DNA of 64,000 bases from Cordylochernes scorpioides (GCA_030710605.1 CP092876.1:88391774-88455773), one strand, 5' to 3'. Counted from the stretch's first letter, positions 41,391 through 52,591 are shown. Made by a program: numbers and translations. Notes: generated by a model not told the origin, from the sequence alone.

Positions 41391-42534
41391 TGTTTCTTGT
41401 TCTGGCTATTCTATCTTTTACAAAGGGACAGGTAGATAATGTGGCAAAGTGGTTGTGGGAGCTCCAGATTTTTTTTCTGCAGCGGCAGCAGCGGCTTTGG
41501 CTTGGCTCGACCGAGCATCGGATGCCCTCATGCTCTGCAGAGCCGCAGCGATAGCAGATTGGATGGGCAGCTGGACAGGCAGAAGCGCGGTGGCCGAAGC
41601 CACAGCAACGGAAGCATTGCTTTAAAGTATGACTGCGCTCATACCTGTGCACTAGACCCGCCACAGGAATACGTCCATGTTGACCGAGGATTTCGGCGAC
41701 TTGGTTGTCCACTTCGATGAACACTGTACTAGTGCTGTGTACCGCATTATTCGATCGATGGACTACCCTGATTTCACGCTTTTCCAGGAGTGACTGCACG
41801 GAGTGGTTGGAGCGGAAGCTCTCGCATATCTCATCGTCCCGCACCTCCCCGTCCACTCTGAAGAGGCAGTATCTTGGTAGGATAACCGGGCACTCGGGGC
41901 AGCTTAGGCCCGTTGGCAGGGAGGTCAGCCCAGTGGCCAGCTACTTCGCCATTTGGGTTGTTTTGGGGTGGAAAACCCACCTCGCCGCTGGTGTTGATGG
42001 ACGCCACCACGTGTTTTGATGACGCTAGGGAAGGATGAATCTTTTGAATTTCCCTCAAAAATTCCCTTGGGTTGCTTTGGCGTTAGCCGACCTGACGACG
42101 ACATGCGATTCGAAGGAAGGAGCCAGATTCACAAATGTGGATTTCGCTTTGGGTTTCGGAGGTGCAGGCTTTACCGGCTTGTCTTTCTCTGCCACTACCG
42201 AGGCGAAAGAGGTGGAGGGAATCGGGACGTTGGCTGTGGGATTGGGTCTTCCTAGACTGGCTCCCTTGAAGGCGTCCTTAAGAAGAAGTTCTGCCTCTTG
42301 GACGAGAGTCAGTATCAGTCCTTTGGTGGCCATCTGTATTTTTTCGGGGGAGTCCAGGCTGGTGTCGGCAATGATCGCTTCGAAGGTTTGGCACTCAAAG
42401 TTGAACAAGTTCGCCGTGCTGTTGAATTTAAATTGGTGATGGGAAGACGGGAGGAGGTCTTCGTCCTCAGAACGCGACCGCTTGTTGGCCTGCTGACTTC
42501 CTCCACCACCGCCATCATACTGGTTCAGCTCCAT
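41383..42534 (-). pseudogene. LINE-B ORF1 (Gag-like)
   Basis: Starts MELNQYDGGGGGSQQANKRS at 42534; basic, low-complexity head, then LILTLVQEAELLLKDAFKG. A stop at 42055 and compensating shifts lead back to the same frame from 41856: EIRVVHRSNNAVHSTSTVFI, then three CCHC-type knuckles (CFRCCGFGHRASAC, CYRCGSAEHEGIRC, CCRCRKKIWSSHNHFA). Nucleic-acid-binding ORF1 of an R1/jockey-like LINE. Confidence 0.75.
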
Positions 42535-42689
42535 AAATAAAAACTATCAAAAAGCAAATCTACTCCAAAGAGAGTAAAAAAAGGCAGACCAGACAAAGAA
42601 CATTATTCCGTTAATGATATGAAGTGTGTATGGTTATTGGTTCGGCCAACAACAAATATCCAATTTATATACACATATATTTTTACATA

Positions 42690-44995
42690 ATGAGGTTTTG
42701 AAAAATGCAAATAATCTTCATCTATTTACATGCACAACAATTTATTTTACCATCACTACAGCATAAATCACTCTTGGTGAAATTTTTTTATTGCAATTCA
42801 GAATCTGCCACTGAAGCTTTACAAGCGTTTCGTACCTTTAAAGGTATTCGAAGCGGTAAAGGACCCATGAGTTGCTACTCTCTAAGGCGAATGATAAAAA
42901 CTTTGGAGAAGACTGGATCTCTGGAAGCAAAATCTCGGAGTGGAAGACCATCGACATGCAAGTCAGGGGTTGCTACGGTTTCGCAGAATGTTGAAGCTAT
43001 TGAAACGTTATCCACGTATGGAGAAGTAAGTGCTCGACAAACGGGGATTTGGTATGGAACAGTTTGGAGAGCACTAAGAATTTGTCTTAAAAAATACCCG
43101 TAAAAAAATTCAAAGACTTCACGAGCTAAAAGTCGGCGATTTTGAGAAGCGTCAAGAATTTGCTGCATGGGTTTTCCGGCAAATTGATATTGATGAAAAC
43201 TGGCTGTTGAATGTTCTGTGGACAGATGAAGCTCAATTTTCTCTGAAAGGAGAAGTTAACACTCAAAACAGCCGCATTTGGGCAACAGAAAACCCTAGGA
43301 TTTTTACAGAAATGCCACTTCATCAGCCCAGAGTTATAGTTTGGTGTGGGTTCACTTCTTCTTTTATTATTGGGCCATTTTTCTTTTAAGAAATAAATGG
43401 AAGAACATTTAAAACCGTTTCTGTAACTCTCTCTCTCTCTGGTGAACGTTATGTTCAACTTTTGAGAGAAAAGGTTATCCCCATATTGCAGGACAGACAA
43501 GCACTGAGCGAAATAACATTCATGCAAGATGGAGGACCTCCTCATATCTCCCGCGGTGCCAAACAATTGCTGAAGGATACGTTCGGTGAAGATCGTGTGA
43601 TAAGTCGCCACTTTATACATCAGTGGCCTTCAAGATCACCAGACTTGACGCCTTGCGATTTTTGGATATGGGGGTACATTAAGTCGCGTGCTTATCGATG
43701 TCGGCCTACCACATTGGTCATGTTGAAGGCTTCTATCAGACGGCACGTTTCATCAATTTCATCAGATATTTTATTTAATGCTGTCCATTCTGTCATCTAT
43801 CGTCTGCAGGCGGTGTTTGAGAATGAAGGTCGCCACATTGAACAAGGATTCTGACCTAATACAAGAGAGAAGGCAGTTACCTCATGTGTTATAAAAGCTT
43901 CCATGTATTATATTATCTACCAATGTTTTGCAGCTCTTTGTGTTGGGTTATGGGTAATTAAATTCTGTCCTCATATCTTGTCTCTTTTTTATTCGTGAAA
44001 AGTATTTTTTGTTTGTTTGACATTTGCTCACATCTTATATTATGTCGTGCAGACCAAAGTGTTATAACTTCTCGAATAACACTGTACACACAATTTTACC
44101 CCTTATGTTTAATTTATCGCTTTTCGCTCATTAAGAGAAATAGCATAAGGAATATTCTCTGTAACCCCCCACCTTTAGAAATTTTGGGCAAAAAAAAAAT
44201 AATACAAAATGATTTTACTACCACGTTTTTCAACGCAAAAGGTTGATTTAAAAATTATATTTATTTGAGGGGATACATTTAAAAAAATCGTGTACAGTAT
44301 AATAAACAATGATAACATTTGACAAGCCCATAGGATATTTGGAATAAAGTACGACAAATGTATTTTGTCACTCCCATCTATATTTCATTTGTTGGATCAT
44401 GACAAATTTCCAGTTAAATAATAGAGTGTCGCCAATTATTCAAGAAATTACACATTCCTTATAGCAAGAAATCCTATTAGTAACACCATCATAATTTTTG
44501 GTACTATATTAACATTTCAAAAAATCGTGTATTGAATTCAGCTATGTTTTTCAAACATTCAATATATTTGACAAAACTCTATCAAAAATATAAATATTTT
44601 TGCTACATGTTTTAATTTGCATATACCTATTTTACATATCTCAGATTGTATTTAAAAATCGTTAACCATTTCTTCTAACTTTTGGCGAAATGGTGCTTTA
44701 TTAATTAACGATTTGATATTATTAGGATTCTTTCCTGGTATACAAAAAGGAAAAATACGTGTCGATCAGTTATATTTTTCAATTAATCAAACAATTTGGC
44801 CGCTGAATTTCTGATTCTGGTACAGCGCCATCTAGGGAATGAAATTGTAACTAAAATCAATTTCGAAATTTTCAATATTTGCCATAAAAAATCCCATTGC
44901 ATTCTGAACACAATGGTGTTTACCGCATTGCTCTAGCGCAAATATTCGCGGAGTTATTAATTTTTAAAGTTGTGCGGGACTTTTGGATCACCCTG
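42690..44995 (+). mobile_element. DDxD transposon, copy 2 (with broken transposase)
   Basis: Inverted relative to copy 1. The transposase reads from about 42750 (SLLVKFFYCNSESATEALQA) to 43855 (RHIEQGF) with breaks: a stop after LKKYP (43100), a stop in FFF* (43387) and a shift at the short CT run. Catalytic boxes VLWTDEAQFSLKG, FMQDGGPPHISRG and SPDLTPCDFWIWG are all present. The 1.1-kb tail ends GGACTTTTGGATCACCCTG at 44995, then TA. More point lesions than copy 1 but no repeat expansion. Confidence 0.8.
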
Positions 44996-45000
44996 TATGT

Positions 45001-45599
45001 ACAGAATTAGTATGCAAGTTAGTTAGATGAAAAGATAAAAAAAAATCAACACAATTGATATATGTACAAAGTAGGTATGCAAATTTGGTTAAATGAAATC
45101 AAATTATAAAAAATATTGTGTGTATTTGAGAAAAGCAAATTTTCAGATTAAAAAAAAGTTTTAAGGAATATTTTAGAATGAAAATATGCTAGATATTAGA
45201 GAATTATTCGATTAGACCAATACTAAAAAGAGTTAATTTCTAAATAAAAGCGTTCCAATGGAATTTAGGAGTGTTTTTTATATAAAATTCAGAATAAATT
45301 TGCAAAATGAGTTCAATTTTTTTATTTGTTTTTTGTTGAAATTAGATCAAACGGGTTTGATACTTTTAGTCCATTGTTCATTCTATACTCTTGGAAGACG
45401 GGACAATTTAGCAGCAGATGAGTAGAAATTTTAATATTTTATATATATGATTGAATTTTACTTTTTTGTCACTTGCAGAGAATCTGGGGGTAAACCCAGG
45501 TGTAACTATTAGCTTGATTGTCTTAATCAACTTTTCCTGTTTATAAAGTTAATATTGCCATTATATGTGATTAGATTCAAAAATTATAATAATAATAAT
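45001..45599. other. No recognised gene
   Basis: AT-rich; a (TAA)n-like stretch near 45585-45600 and AGAATCTGGGGGTAAACCC near 45480 without a partner. Nothing codes. Confidence 0.3.
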
Positions 45600-46003
45600 G
45601 CTTATTGCTGGTATTGTTGCTGTTATTCCTGTATGTACCCTACATTTCTACTCGGAGAATCTGTATAAGACTAAAATGTCTTAATAAAGCTTTTTGTTGT
45701 TGTTGATTACTGGTATTATTACTGTTATTCCTGTATGTACCCTACATTTCTACTCGGAGAATCTGTATAAGACTAAAATGTCTTAAAGCCTTTTGTTGTT
45801 GTTGATTACTGGTGCTATTACTGTTATTCCTACATGTACCCTACATTTCTACTCGGAGAATCTGTATAAGACTGAAAGGTCTAAATAAAGCTTTTTGTTG
45901 TTGTTGATTACTGGTACTATTACTGTTATTCCTATATGTATCCTACATATCTACTCGGAGAATCTGTATAAGACTGAAATGTCTTAATAGAGCTTTTTGT
46001 TGT
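45600..46003 (+). repeat. LINE 3'-tail array, plus (4 units of about 101 bp)
   Basis: Each unit: TACTGTTATTCCTGTATGTA, CCCTACATTTCTACTCGGAG, AATCTGTATAAGACTAAAAT, GTCTTAATAAAGCTTTTTGT, (TGT)n GATTACTGG. The unit ends like a LINE 3' end (AATAAAG + (TTG)n), so a tail is repeated head-to-tail. A single unit is at 54050-54135, an inverted array at 58079-58805. Confidence 0.85.
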
Positions 46004-46214
46004 TCTATATATAAGGTTTTCAAGACGTCGTCACGGTGAGAGGTAGGGCAGCTAAAGGTACAGAACGACATGGGGCCAACAATAACGTCAGCTGCCAAAT
46101 TGCACCGGAATATTTCAGCAGTTATTCCAGGCCATTTGAGAAGCCGCGCTACTCGCCATTGATTTCTCGTTACTTCGTCTGCTAAGTCGTTGGTTACCTC
46201 ATCTACCATTAATA

Positions 46215-46397
46215 TTTATTTGGTACATTTTAATAAATGTCAATTATAGCTGCATTTAATTTCTTGAGTTATATAATCGCCTAGTGCAAATTCATTAAAA
46301 AGCGTGAAATCATAAGGTGAAAGGTTTCTTTCAAAGTTTTTTTTTAAATTATTTTGCCGAGCTGTCGAGCAATCTTCACGGGAGAAAAATTTAATTT
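46215..46397 (-). CDS. Candidate last exon of a small secreted peptide gene
   Basis: Low-confidence host candidate. A pyrimidine-rich tract ends in AG (46399-46398), followed by an open frame of about 52 codons to a stop at 46240-46242; AATAAA (46220-46215) lies about 20 bases beyond. The phase matches the signal-peptide exon at 52591-52525, which ends one base into a codon. The encoded part is polar with two Cys (REDC, IKC). Intron of about 6.1 kb full of MITE satellite. I do not recognise the peptide; no activity is claimed. Confidence 0.25.
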
Positions 46398-46675
46398 CTC
46401 TGATCAAAATCGAATTAAAAAGACGAAGTTTTGTAAAGTGTGTCATAAATAAGAGGAGAAGATTCATGTTCCTATTATAGTGAAATACTTCATAAATTTG
46501 AAGTCAGATTTACAGAATCCTTTTCAGTCAATGTGATGCAATGTTTCTTCTCCTATTCCATTTTTTCAGTTAGCTAAAAACCTTGGAGTAACTTATTGAC
46601 TTTGGTATTGAAATCCTTTTATATTTTGTTGCACCCATTGATGTTGAACATCCTTGTGTGTATCTATGCAACTTA

Positions 46676-46876
46676 CATCCACGGACAAAAATTAAGGAAG
46701 TAAAAGCCTTTGATGTAGTCTGTTTTTGTTTTTGAAGGAGACAGAGACAATTTTGTTCACACTTGGTTATCTCGTGTGTCTTCAATAAAGGTCACTGTAA
46801 TATCTTTCAGAGTTACTGTCTGAATCCCGATATACATGCTAAAAGGTACAACTTCCTTAAGTTTTGTCCATGAGTG
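46676..46876. mobile_element. MITE family M1, single copy
   Basis: CATCCACGGACAAAAATTAA ... ACTTCCTTAAGTTTTGTCCATGAGTG (inverted ends), TA on both sides, 201 bp. Interior GGAGACAGAGACAATTTTG and TTCAATAAAGGTCACTG as in the other copies. Right half equals one satellite monomer. Confidence 0.8.
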
Positions 46877-47202
46877 TATTTCAAAAATAGATTCGGGATA
46901 GAGTTCAGAGAAAATCTAAGGTGTAATAAAGGCAGAGTTCTAATCTATAATGAAATAGAAGATTGATTAAGCGGATTCACGGGAAGTAGAAAACCTTCTT
47001 CGAGAGTGGATTATCAGCCGGAGATTCGGACAAAGAAAGAGTTGAGATTACATGTGAAGTGGGCGCCAAGTATCCAGCATGCTGTCCAGTGTAATGTCGC
47101 CATTATACTTGATCTCTGATAAACTCAGTGACAGAGTCGAATTACAGCGTGTTTCTCCGAGTTTCTAGTTGTTCGAGGATGTAATCAACCACAATAGACC
47201 TA
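46877..47202. other. No recognised feature
   Basis: Unique-looking sequence between two M1 elements; no open frame or repeat match in the window. Confidence 0.3.
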
Positions 47203-49165
47203 CACTCATGGACAAAACCTAAGAAAGTTGAACCTTTTAGCATGTATATCAGGATTCAGACAATAACTCTGAAAGATACACTCATGGACAAAACCTAAGA
47301 AAGTTGTACCTTTTAGCATGTATATCAGGATTCAGACAATAACTCTGAAAGATACACTCATGGACAAAACCTAAGAAAGTTGTACCTTTTAGCATGTATA
47401 TCAGGATTCAGACAATAACTCTGAAAGATACACTCATGGACAAAACCTAAGAAAGTTGTACCTTTTAGCATGTATATCAGGATTCAGACAATAACTCTGA
47501 AAGATACACTCATGGACAAAACCTAAGAAAGTTGTACCTTTTAGCATGTATATCAGGATTCAGACAATAACTCTGAAAGATACACTCATGGACAAAACCT
47601 AAGAAAGTTGTACCTTTTAGCATGTATATCAGGATTCAGACAATAACTCTGAAAGATACACTCATGGACAAAACCTAAGAAAGTTGTACCTTTTAGCATG
47701 TATATCAGGATTCAGACAATAACTCTGAAAGATACACTCATGGACAAAACCTAAGAAAGTTGTACCTTTTAGCATGTATATCAGGATTCAGACAATAACT
47801 CTGAAAGATACACTCATGGACAAAACCTAAGAAAGTTGTACCTTTTAGCATGTATATCGGGATTCAGACAATAACTCTGAAAGATACACTCATGGACAAA
47901 ACCTAAGAAAGTTGAACCTTTTAGCATGTATATCAGGATTCAGACAATAACTCTGAAAGATACACTCATGGACAAAACCTAAGAAAGTTGTACCTTTTAG
48001 CATGTATATCAGGATTCAGACAATAACTCTGAAAGATACACTCATGGACAAAACCTAAGAAAGTTGTACCTTTTAGCATGTATATCGGGATTCAGACAAT
48101 AACTCTGAAAGATACACTGATGGACAAAACCTAAGAAAGTTGTACCTTTTAGCATGTATATCGGGATTCAGATAATAACTCTGAAAGATACACTCATGGA
48201 CAAAACTTAAGGAAGTTGTACCTTTTAGCATGTATATCAGGATTCAGACAATAACTCTGAAAGATACACTCATGGACAAAACCTAAGAAAGTTGTACCTT
48301 TTAGCATGTATATCAGGATTCAGACAATAACTCTGAAAGATACACTCATGGACAAAACCTAAGAAAGTTGTACCTTTTAGCATGTATATCAGGATTCAGA
48401 CAATAACTCTGAAAGATACACTCATGGACAAAACCTAAGAAAGTTGTACCTTTTAGCATGTATATCGGGATTCAGACAATAACTCTGAAAGATACACTCA
48501 TGGACAAAACCTAAGAAAGTTGTACCTTTTAGCATGTATATCGGGATTCAGACAATAACTCTGAAAGATACACTCATGGACAAAACTTAAGAAAGTTGTA
48601 CCTTTTAGCATGTATATCGGGATTCAGACAATAACTCTGAGAGATACACTCATGGACAAAACTTAAGGAAGTTGTACCTTTTAGCATGTATATCGGGATT
48701 CAGACAATAACTGAAAGATACACTCATGGACAAAAATTAAGGAAGTTGTATCTTTTTAGCATGTATATCGGGATTCAAACAATAACTCTGAAAGATACAC
48801 TCATGGACAAAACTTATGGAAGGTGTACCTTTAAGCATGTACACCAGGATTCAGACAATAACTGAAAGATACACTCATGGACAAAACTTAAGGAAGTTGT
48901 ATCTTTTTAGCATGTATATCGGGATTCAGACAATAACTGAAAGATACACTCATGGACAAAACTTAAGGAAGTTTAACCTTTTTAGCATGTATATCGGGAT
49001 TCAGACAATGACTCTGAATAATATTTGATACTCAGTGATATTTATTGAAGGCACACGAGATAATCAAATGTGAAAAAAATTGTCTCTGTCTTCTTAAAAA
49101 ATAAAAATACATACAACTACCGACATCAAATACTTTCCACTTTCTCTAGTTTTTGTTCATGAGTA
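47203..49165 (+). repeat. MITE-derived satellite array B (about 24 monomers)
   Basis: CACTCATGGACAAAACCTAA... repeated with a constant 76-bp period from 47203 to about 49010, then M1 interior (TTTATTGAAGGCACACGAGA) and the opposite end (TGTTCATGAGTA, TA). Left monomers are nearly identical (AGGATTCAG, CCTAAGAAAG); right ones diverge (GGGATTCAG, CTTAAGGAAG) and a few are shortened to AATAACTGAAAG. The gradient suggests recent amplification from the left. Confidence 0.9.
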
Positions 49166-49494
49166 TATATAATTAATGCTGAATTTAAAAATAATCAAAA
49201 TAATTACAAAAGGTGAATAAATTCAAATTCTAGATTTATTGAATCAAATCTGAATTAAGAAAATTTAGATTTTTGCTTCTGAAGTTGGTAGGTGTTGGGG
49301 AGGTTTATCCTGCCAAGCTGGCCAGAGCAGCTGCAGTTAGAGGGGCGTCTAGGCTCTCGGAGGTGGGGGATTCAACCTGGGCACTGCACATAGGGTTAGC
49401 TTGTTATGGCTTAGGGGACATATAGGACTTTGGCTGTCAGTTCTGTACATTATCGTGCAATTATTCGTTATTTATTACTAGAAACCAAAATGAA
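49166..49494. other. No recognised gene
   Basis: AT-rich left half; GC-rich 49280-49420 (CCAAGCTGGCCAGAGCAGCT) has no long frame. Confidence 0.3.
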
Positions 49495-49770
49495 CGTCAA
49501 AACTAGACGCCATCTATTGACCGTCGCCTCAAACTAGCAACCTCAGGTCGGTGACAAAGCCACAACACCAGCTTAGGTAAACTGAGAAGCGCCCACTTAG
49601 AGACAGTGATTTCGGGCTAATGGCCCTCATCAGCCCCGTTAGTCCAAAACTAAGGTCTCTAGTTGGACGCTTCTGAGTTTGTTAAAGCTGGTGTTGTGGC
49701 TTTGTCACCGACCCGAGACCGCTAGTTTGAGGCGACGGTCAATAAATGGAGTCTAGTTTTGACGTTTTTC
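49495..49770. repeat. HH3 inverted repeat with hammerhead-like core
   Basis: Two arms, AACGTCAAAACTAGACGCCA at 49493 and its near complement ending at 49766, enclose on the minus strand CTGATGA (49633-49627), stem II GGGC/GCCC with loop CATTA, and GAAA (49613-49610). Core and stem II are canonical. The cleavage triplet could be GTC at about 49605-49603, but stem III is not clear. Related to 23150-23530. Confidence 0.55.
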
Positions 49771-49824
49771 AGGGCCGATTTTCAGGTAGGATTTTGAAAT
49801 ATCTAAATAATTTATATAAAGCAA

Positions 49825-49985
49825 TAACGCGCCATCTATATATAACAAATGAAAACATCAAGACGCGATTGTTTCTTTCACACATGAATCAAATTTCTAC
49901 TGTCATTACTGTCCTTCGCGTCTTAATGTTTTCATTTGCTATCTATAGATGGCGCGTTATTGTTTTGTATAATTTATGTCTAACT
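49825..49985. repeat. P1 palindrome
   Basis: AAGCAATAACGCGCCATCTA ... ATAGATGGCGCGTTATTG, inner arms GAAAACATCAAGACGCG and CGCGTCTTAATGTTTTC. Perfect-looking arms of about 45 bp. Confidence 0.7.
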
Positions 49986-50027
49986 GTCCTTATTGTTTGT
50001 AATAGTGCATTGTTCGATGCAAATATT

Positions 50028-50300
50028 TGTATGTAATTCTACTGTTCTAAAAGCTTATGTCCATACTTTACTTAAATACCATTTCTAAGATTCCACCCTT
50101 CAGTGTAGCATATATAAGCAGAATGATCCAATACAGTATTAGAGCTCTAAGAAGCGGTCTGTAGATTAAATAGATGAAATCGCTGGGAGGGTTCACCACT
50201 GATGAGCCAAGCTCCCCCAATATTTTTTCATCGCAGTAAGAATAGTAGAAATTTGATTTGTGTGTGAAAGAAACATTGGTGTCTTAATGTTTTCATTGCC
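50028..50300 (+). repeat. Direct repeat unit 1 (also at 51763-52040)
   Basis: Shared blocks: GCAAATATTTGTATGTAATT, AAAAGCTTATGTCCATA, AAGCAGAATGATCCA, AAGCGGTCT, GGGAGGGTTCACCACTGATG, TTTTTTCATCGCAGTAAG. The duplicated segments flank satellite array C. Confidence 0.7.
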
Positions 50301-50464
50301 AAAATAATTTCTATCTAATCGTTGGTATTCGTCCTAACTACAACAAAATTACCTGGTAGACAGAGGAGCTTCTTCGCCGCTGTTAGCTTGAACACCTGGG
50401 CAAGTAACAGAGGGGGTCGGCATAAGCTACAGATTGTTTAGCAACTTCAGCAAAGGATAGAGGT

Positions 50465-51574
50465 ATATACATGGACAAACTGAAAGAAGTTGTACCTTTT
50501 AGCATGTATATCGGGATTCAGACAATAACTCTGAAAGATACACTCATGGACAACACTTAAGGAAGTTGTACCTTTTAGCATGTATATCGGGATTCAGACA
50601 ATAACTCTGAAAGATACACTTATGGACAACACTTAAGGAAGTTGTACCTTTTAGCATGTATATCGGGATTCAGACAATAACTCTGAAAGATACACTCATA
50701 TACAAAACTTAAGGAATTTATACCTTTTATCATGTATATCGGTATTCAGACAATAACTCTGAAAGATACACTCATGGACAAAACTCAAGGAAGTTGTACC
50801 TTTTAGCATGTATATCGGTATTCAGACAATAACTCTGAAAGATACATTCATGGACAAAACTTAAGGAAGTTGTACTTTTTAGCATGTATATCGGTATTAA
50901 GACAATAACTCTGAACGATACACTCATGGACAAAACTTAAAGAAGTTGTACCTTTTAGCATGTATATCGGGATTCAGACAATAACTCTGAAAGATACACT
51001 CATGGACAAAACTTAAGGAAGTTGTACTTTTTAGCATGTATATCGGGATTCAGACAATAACTCTGAAAGATACACCCATGGACAAAACTTAAGGCAGTTG
51101 TACCTTTTAGCATGTATATCGGGATTCAGACAATAACTCTGAAAGATACACTCATGGACAAAACTTAAGGAAGTTGTACCTTTTAGCATGTATATCGGGA
51201 TTCAGACAATAACTCTGAAAGATACACTCATGGACAAAACTTAAGGAAGTTGTACCTTTTACCATGTATATCAGGATTCATACAATAACTCTGAAAGATA
51301 TTACAGTGACATTAGAAGAGAAATTTGCTATGAAGTATAAAATAAGATTATAAACAGTAGCAAAATGCGTTTCTTAATAAAGATACGAAATATTGAACTT
51401 TGCACTTATAAAGAAACGTATTTCTACTGTTTATTTTCTTATTTTTTATTACAGTGATCTTTATTGAAGACACATGAGATAACCAAGTGTGAACAAAATT
51501 AACGCTGTCTGTTAAAAAAAACAGACGACGGCGACATTAACATATGAAACTTTATTAAGTTTTGTCCATGAGTG
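50465..51574 (+). repeat. MITE-derived satellite array C (about 11 monomers)
   Basis: 76-bp monomers from 50465 to about 51299, then M1 interior (TTTATTGAAGACACATGAGA) and the right end TTTTGTCCATGAGTG (51574), TA. Monomers vary more than in array B (GTACTTTT, TCGGTATT). A 148-bp foldback is inserted at 51310-51457. Confidence 0.85.
51310..51457. mobile_element. 148-bp foldback insertion
   Basis: Flanked by ATTACAGTGA (51300-51309, 51458-51467), 10 bp. Arms AAATAAGATTATAAACAGTA and TACTGTTTATTTTCTTATTT; inner TGCGTTTCTTAATAA / TTATAAAGAAACG. No coding content. Confidence 0.75.
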
Positions 51575-51762
51575 TATATACCGTGCATATGAAGTAAAGA
51601 TAAATGTAAGGCCACGCCATTTATCTGTAATAAATAAAACTACTGAGAATGTTTATTTCACATGATGAATGACAATGAAGGGTGGAATCTTAGAAATGTT
51701 ATTCAAGCAAATTACGGACATGATCAATATACGCCTAACTGGTTTGTCCTATTGTTTGCTGG

Positions 51763-52040
51763 ATGCAAATATTTATATGTAATTCTACTGTCCTAAAAGC
51801 TTATGTCCATAGTTTGCTTAATACCATTTCTAAGATTACACCCTTCAGTACAACATATATAAGCAGAATGATCCAGTACAGTATTAGAGCTCTACAGAAG
51901 CGGTCTGGTAGATTAAATTGGCGAAATTACTGGGGAGGGTTTACTACTGATGAGCCAAGCCCTCCCAATATTTTTTCATCACAGCAAGGAAAATGGAAGT
52001 TTTTTTTTATGTTAAAAAAACATTCGTGCTTTAATGCTTT
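51763..52040 (+). repeat. Direct repeat unit 2 (also at 50028-50300)
   Basis: Second copy of the 50028 unit. Here TTGGCGAAATTACTGGGGAG precedes GGTTTACTACTGATGAGCCA, giving GAAA and CTGATGA bracketed by a TTGGC/GCCAA pair (see findings). Confidence 0.7.
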
Positions 52041-52055
52041 TATTTCTGATATTCA

Positions 52056-52500
52056 ATTTTTGTAGCGTGTGAAATTTACCTTTGGGTAATAAATTAAACT
52101 TTATGTGCATCTTTTTGTCAGCAAGTTAAATATTTCAGACGCACATACGCAATAGGAAATATACTTTAAACATTTCAGCAATTCTGAACTAACTAAATTG
52201 ATATTCAATTATTGTAGGGTGTGAGAGTCACCTTTTGATAATAAATTTAAACTTAATGTTCATCTGTTTATCAGCAAGTTAAAAGATGAGTATTTTAAAC
52301 ACCTAATAGGTAAAACTTTAACCATTTTATCATCTTTGAACTAACTTAACTGATTATTGTAGCGCGTAGAAGTAACCTCTTGGTAATAAATTAATCTTTA
52401 TGTTCATCTATTTTCAACAAGTAAAAAGATAAGTATTCGAAATACTTAAAGACTTTAAACATTTAAGCATCTCTGTGAATAAATTACTACATAAAATCAT
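52056..52500. repeat. Three diverged tandem units of about 145 bp
   Basis: Units start at ATTTTTGTAGCGTGTGAAAT, ATTATTGTAGGGTGTGAGAG and ATTATTGTAGCGCGTAGAAG; each continues with ACC-TTGGTAATAAATT-AA and CAGCAAGTTAAA. A fourth, partial start (ATTATTATAGAGTTTGGAAT) runs into the candidate splice donor at 52524, so the repeats lie in the intron of the candidate gene. Confidence 0.6.
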
Positions 52501-52524
52501 TATTATAGAGTTTGGAATACTCAC

Positions 52525-52591
52525 CTTCAGCATTAGAGGCCAAGATGATGGCAGAAGAGAAGAAAAGAAACAGGAAAAAGACTTTGCTCAT
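52525..52591 (-). CDS. Candidate signal-peptide exon
   Basis: ATG at 52591-52589; 22 codons plus one base. The peptide is a typical secretion signal: MSKV, a hydrophobic core rich in Phe/Leu/Ile, then ASNAE as a likely signal-peptidase region. It ends exactly at a consensus donor AG/GTGAGT (52524). TATA-like TATATATAG stands about 200 bases upstream. A signal peptide coded in its own first exon is common for small secreted proteins. A partner exon is proposed at 46397. Without transcripts this remains a candidate. Confidence 0.35.

Noticed and set aside
47203..49010. 76-bp array as a centromeric satellite or CRISPR
   Set aside because: It is bounded by MITE ends and TA, has only 24 units and no spacers.
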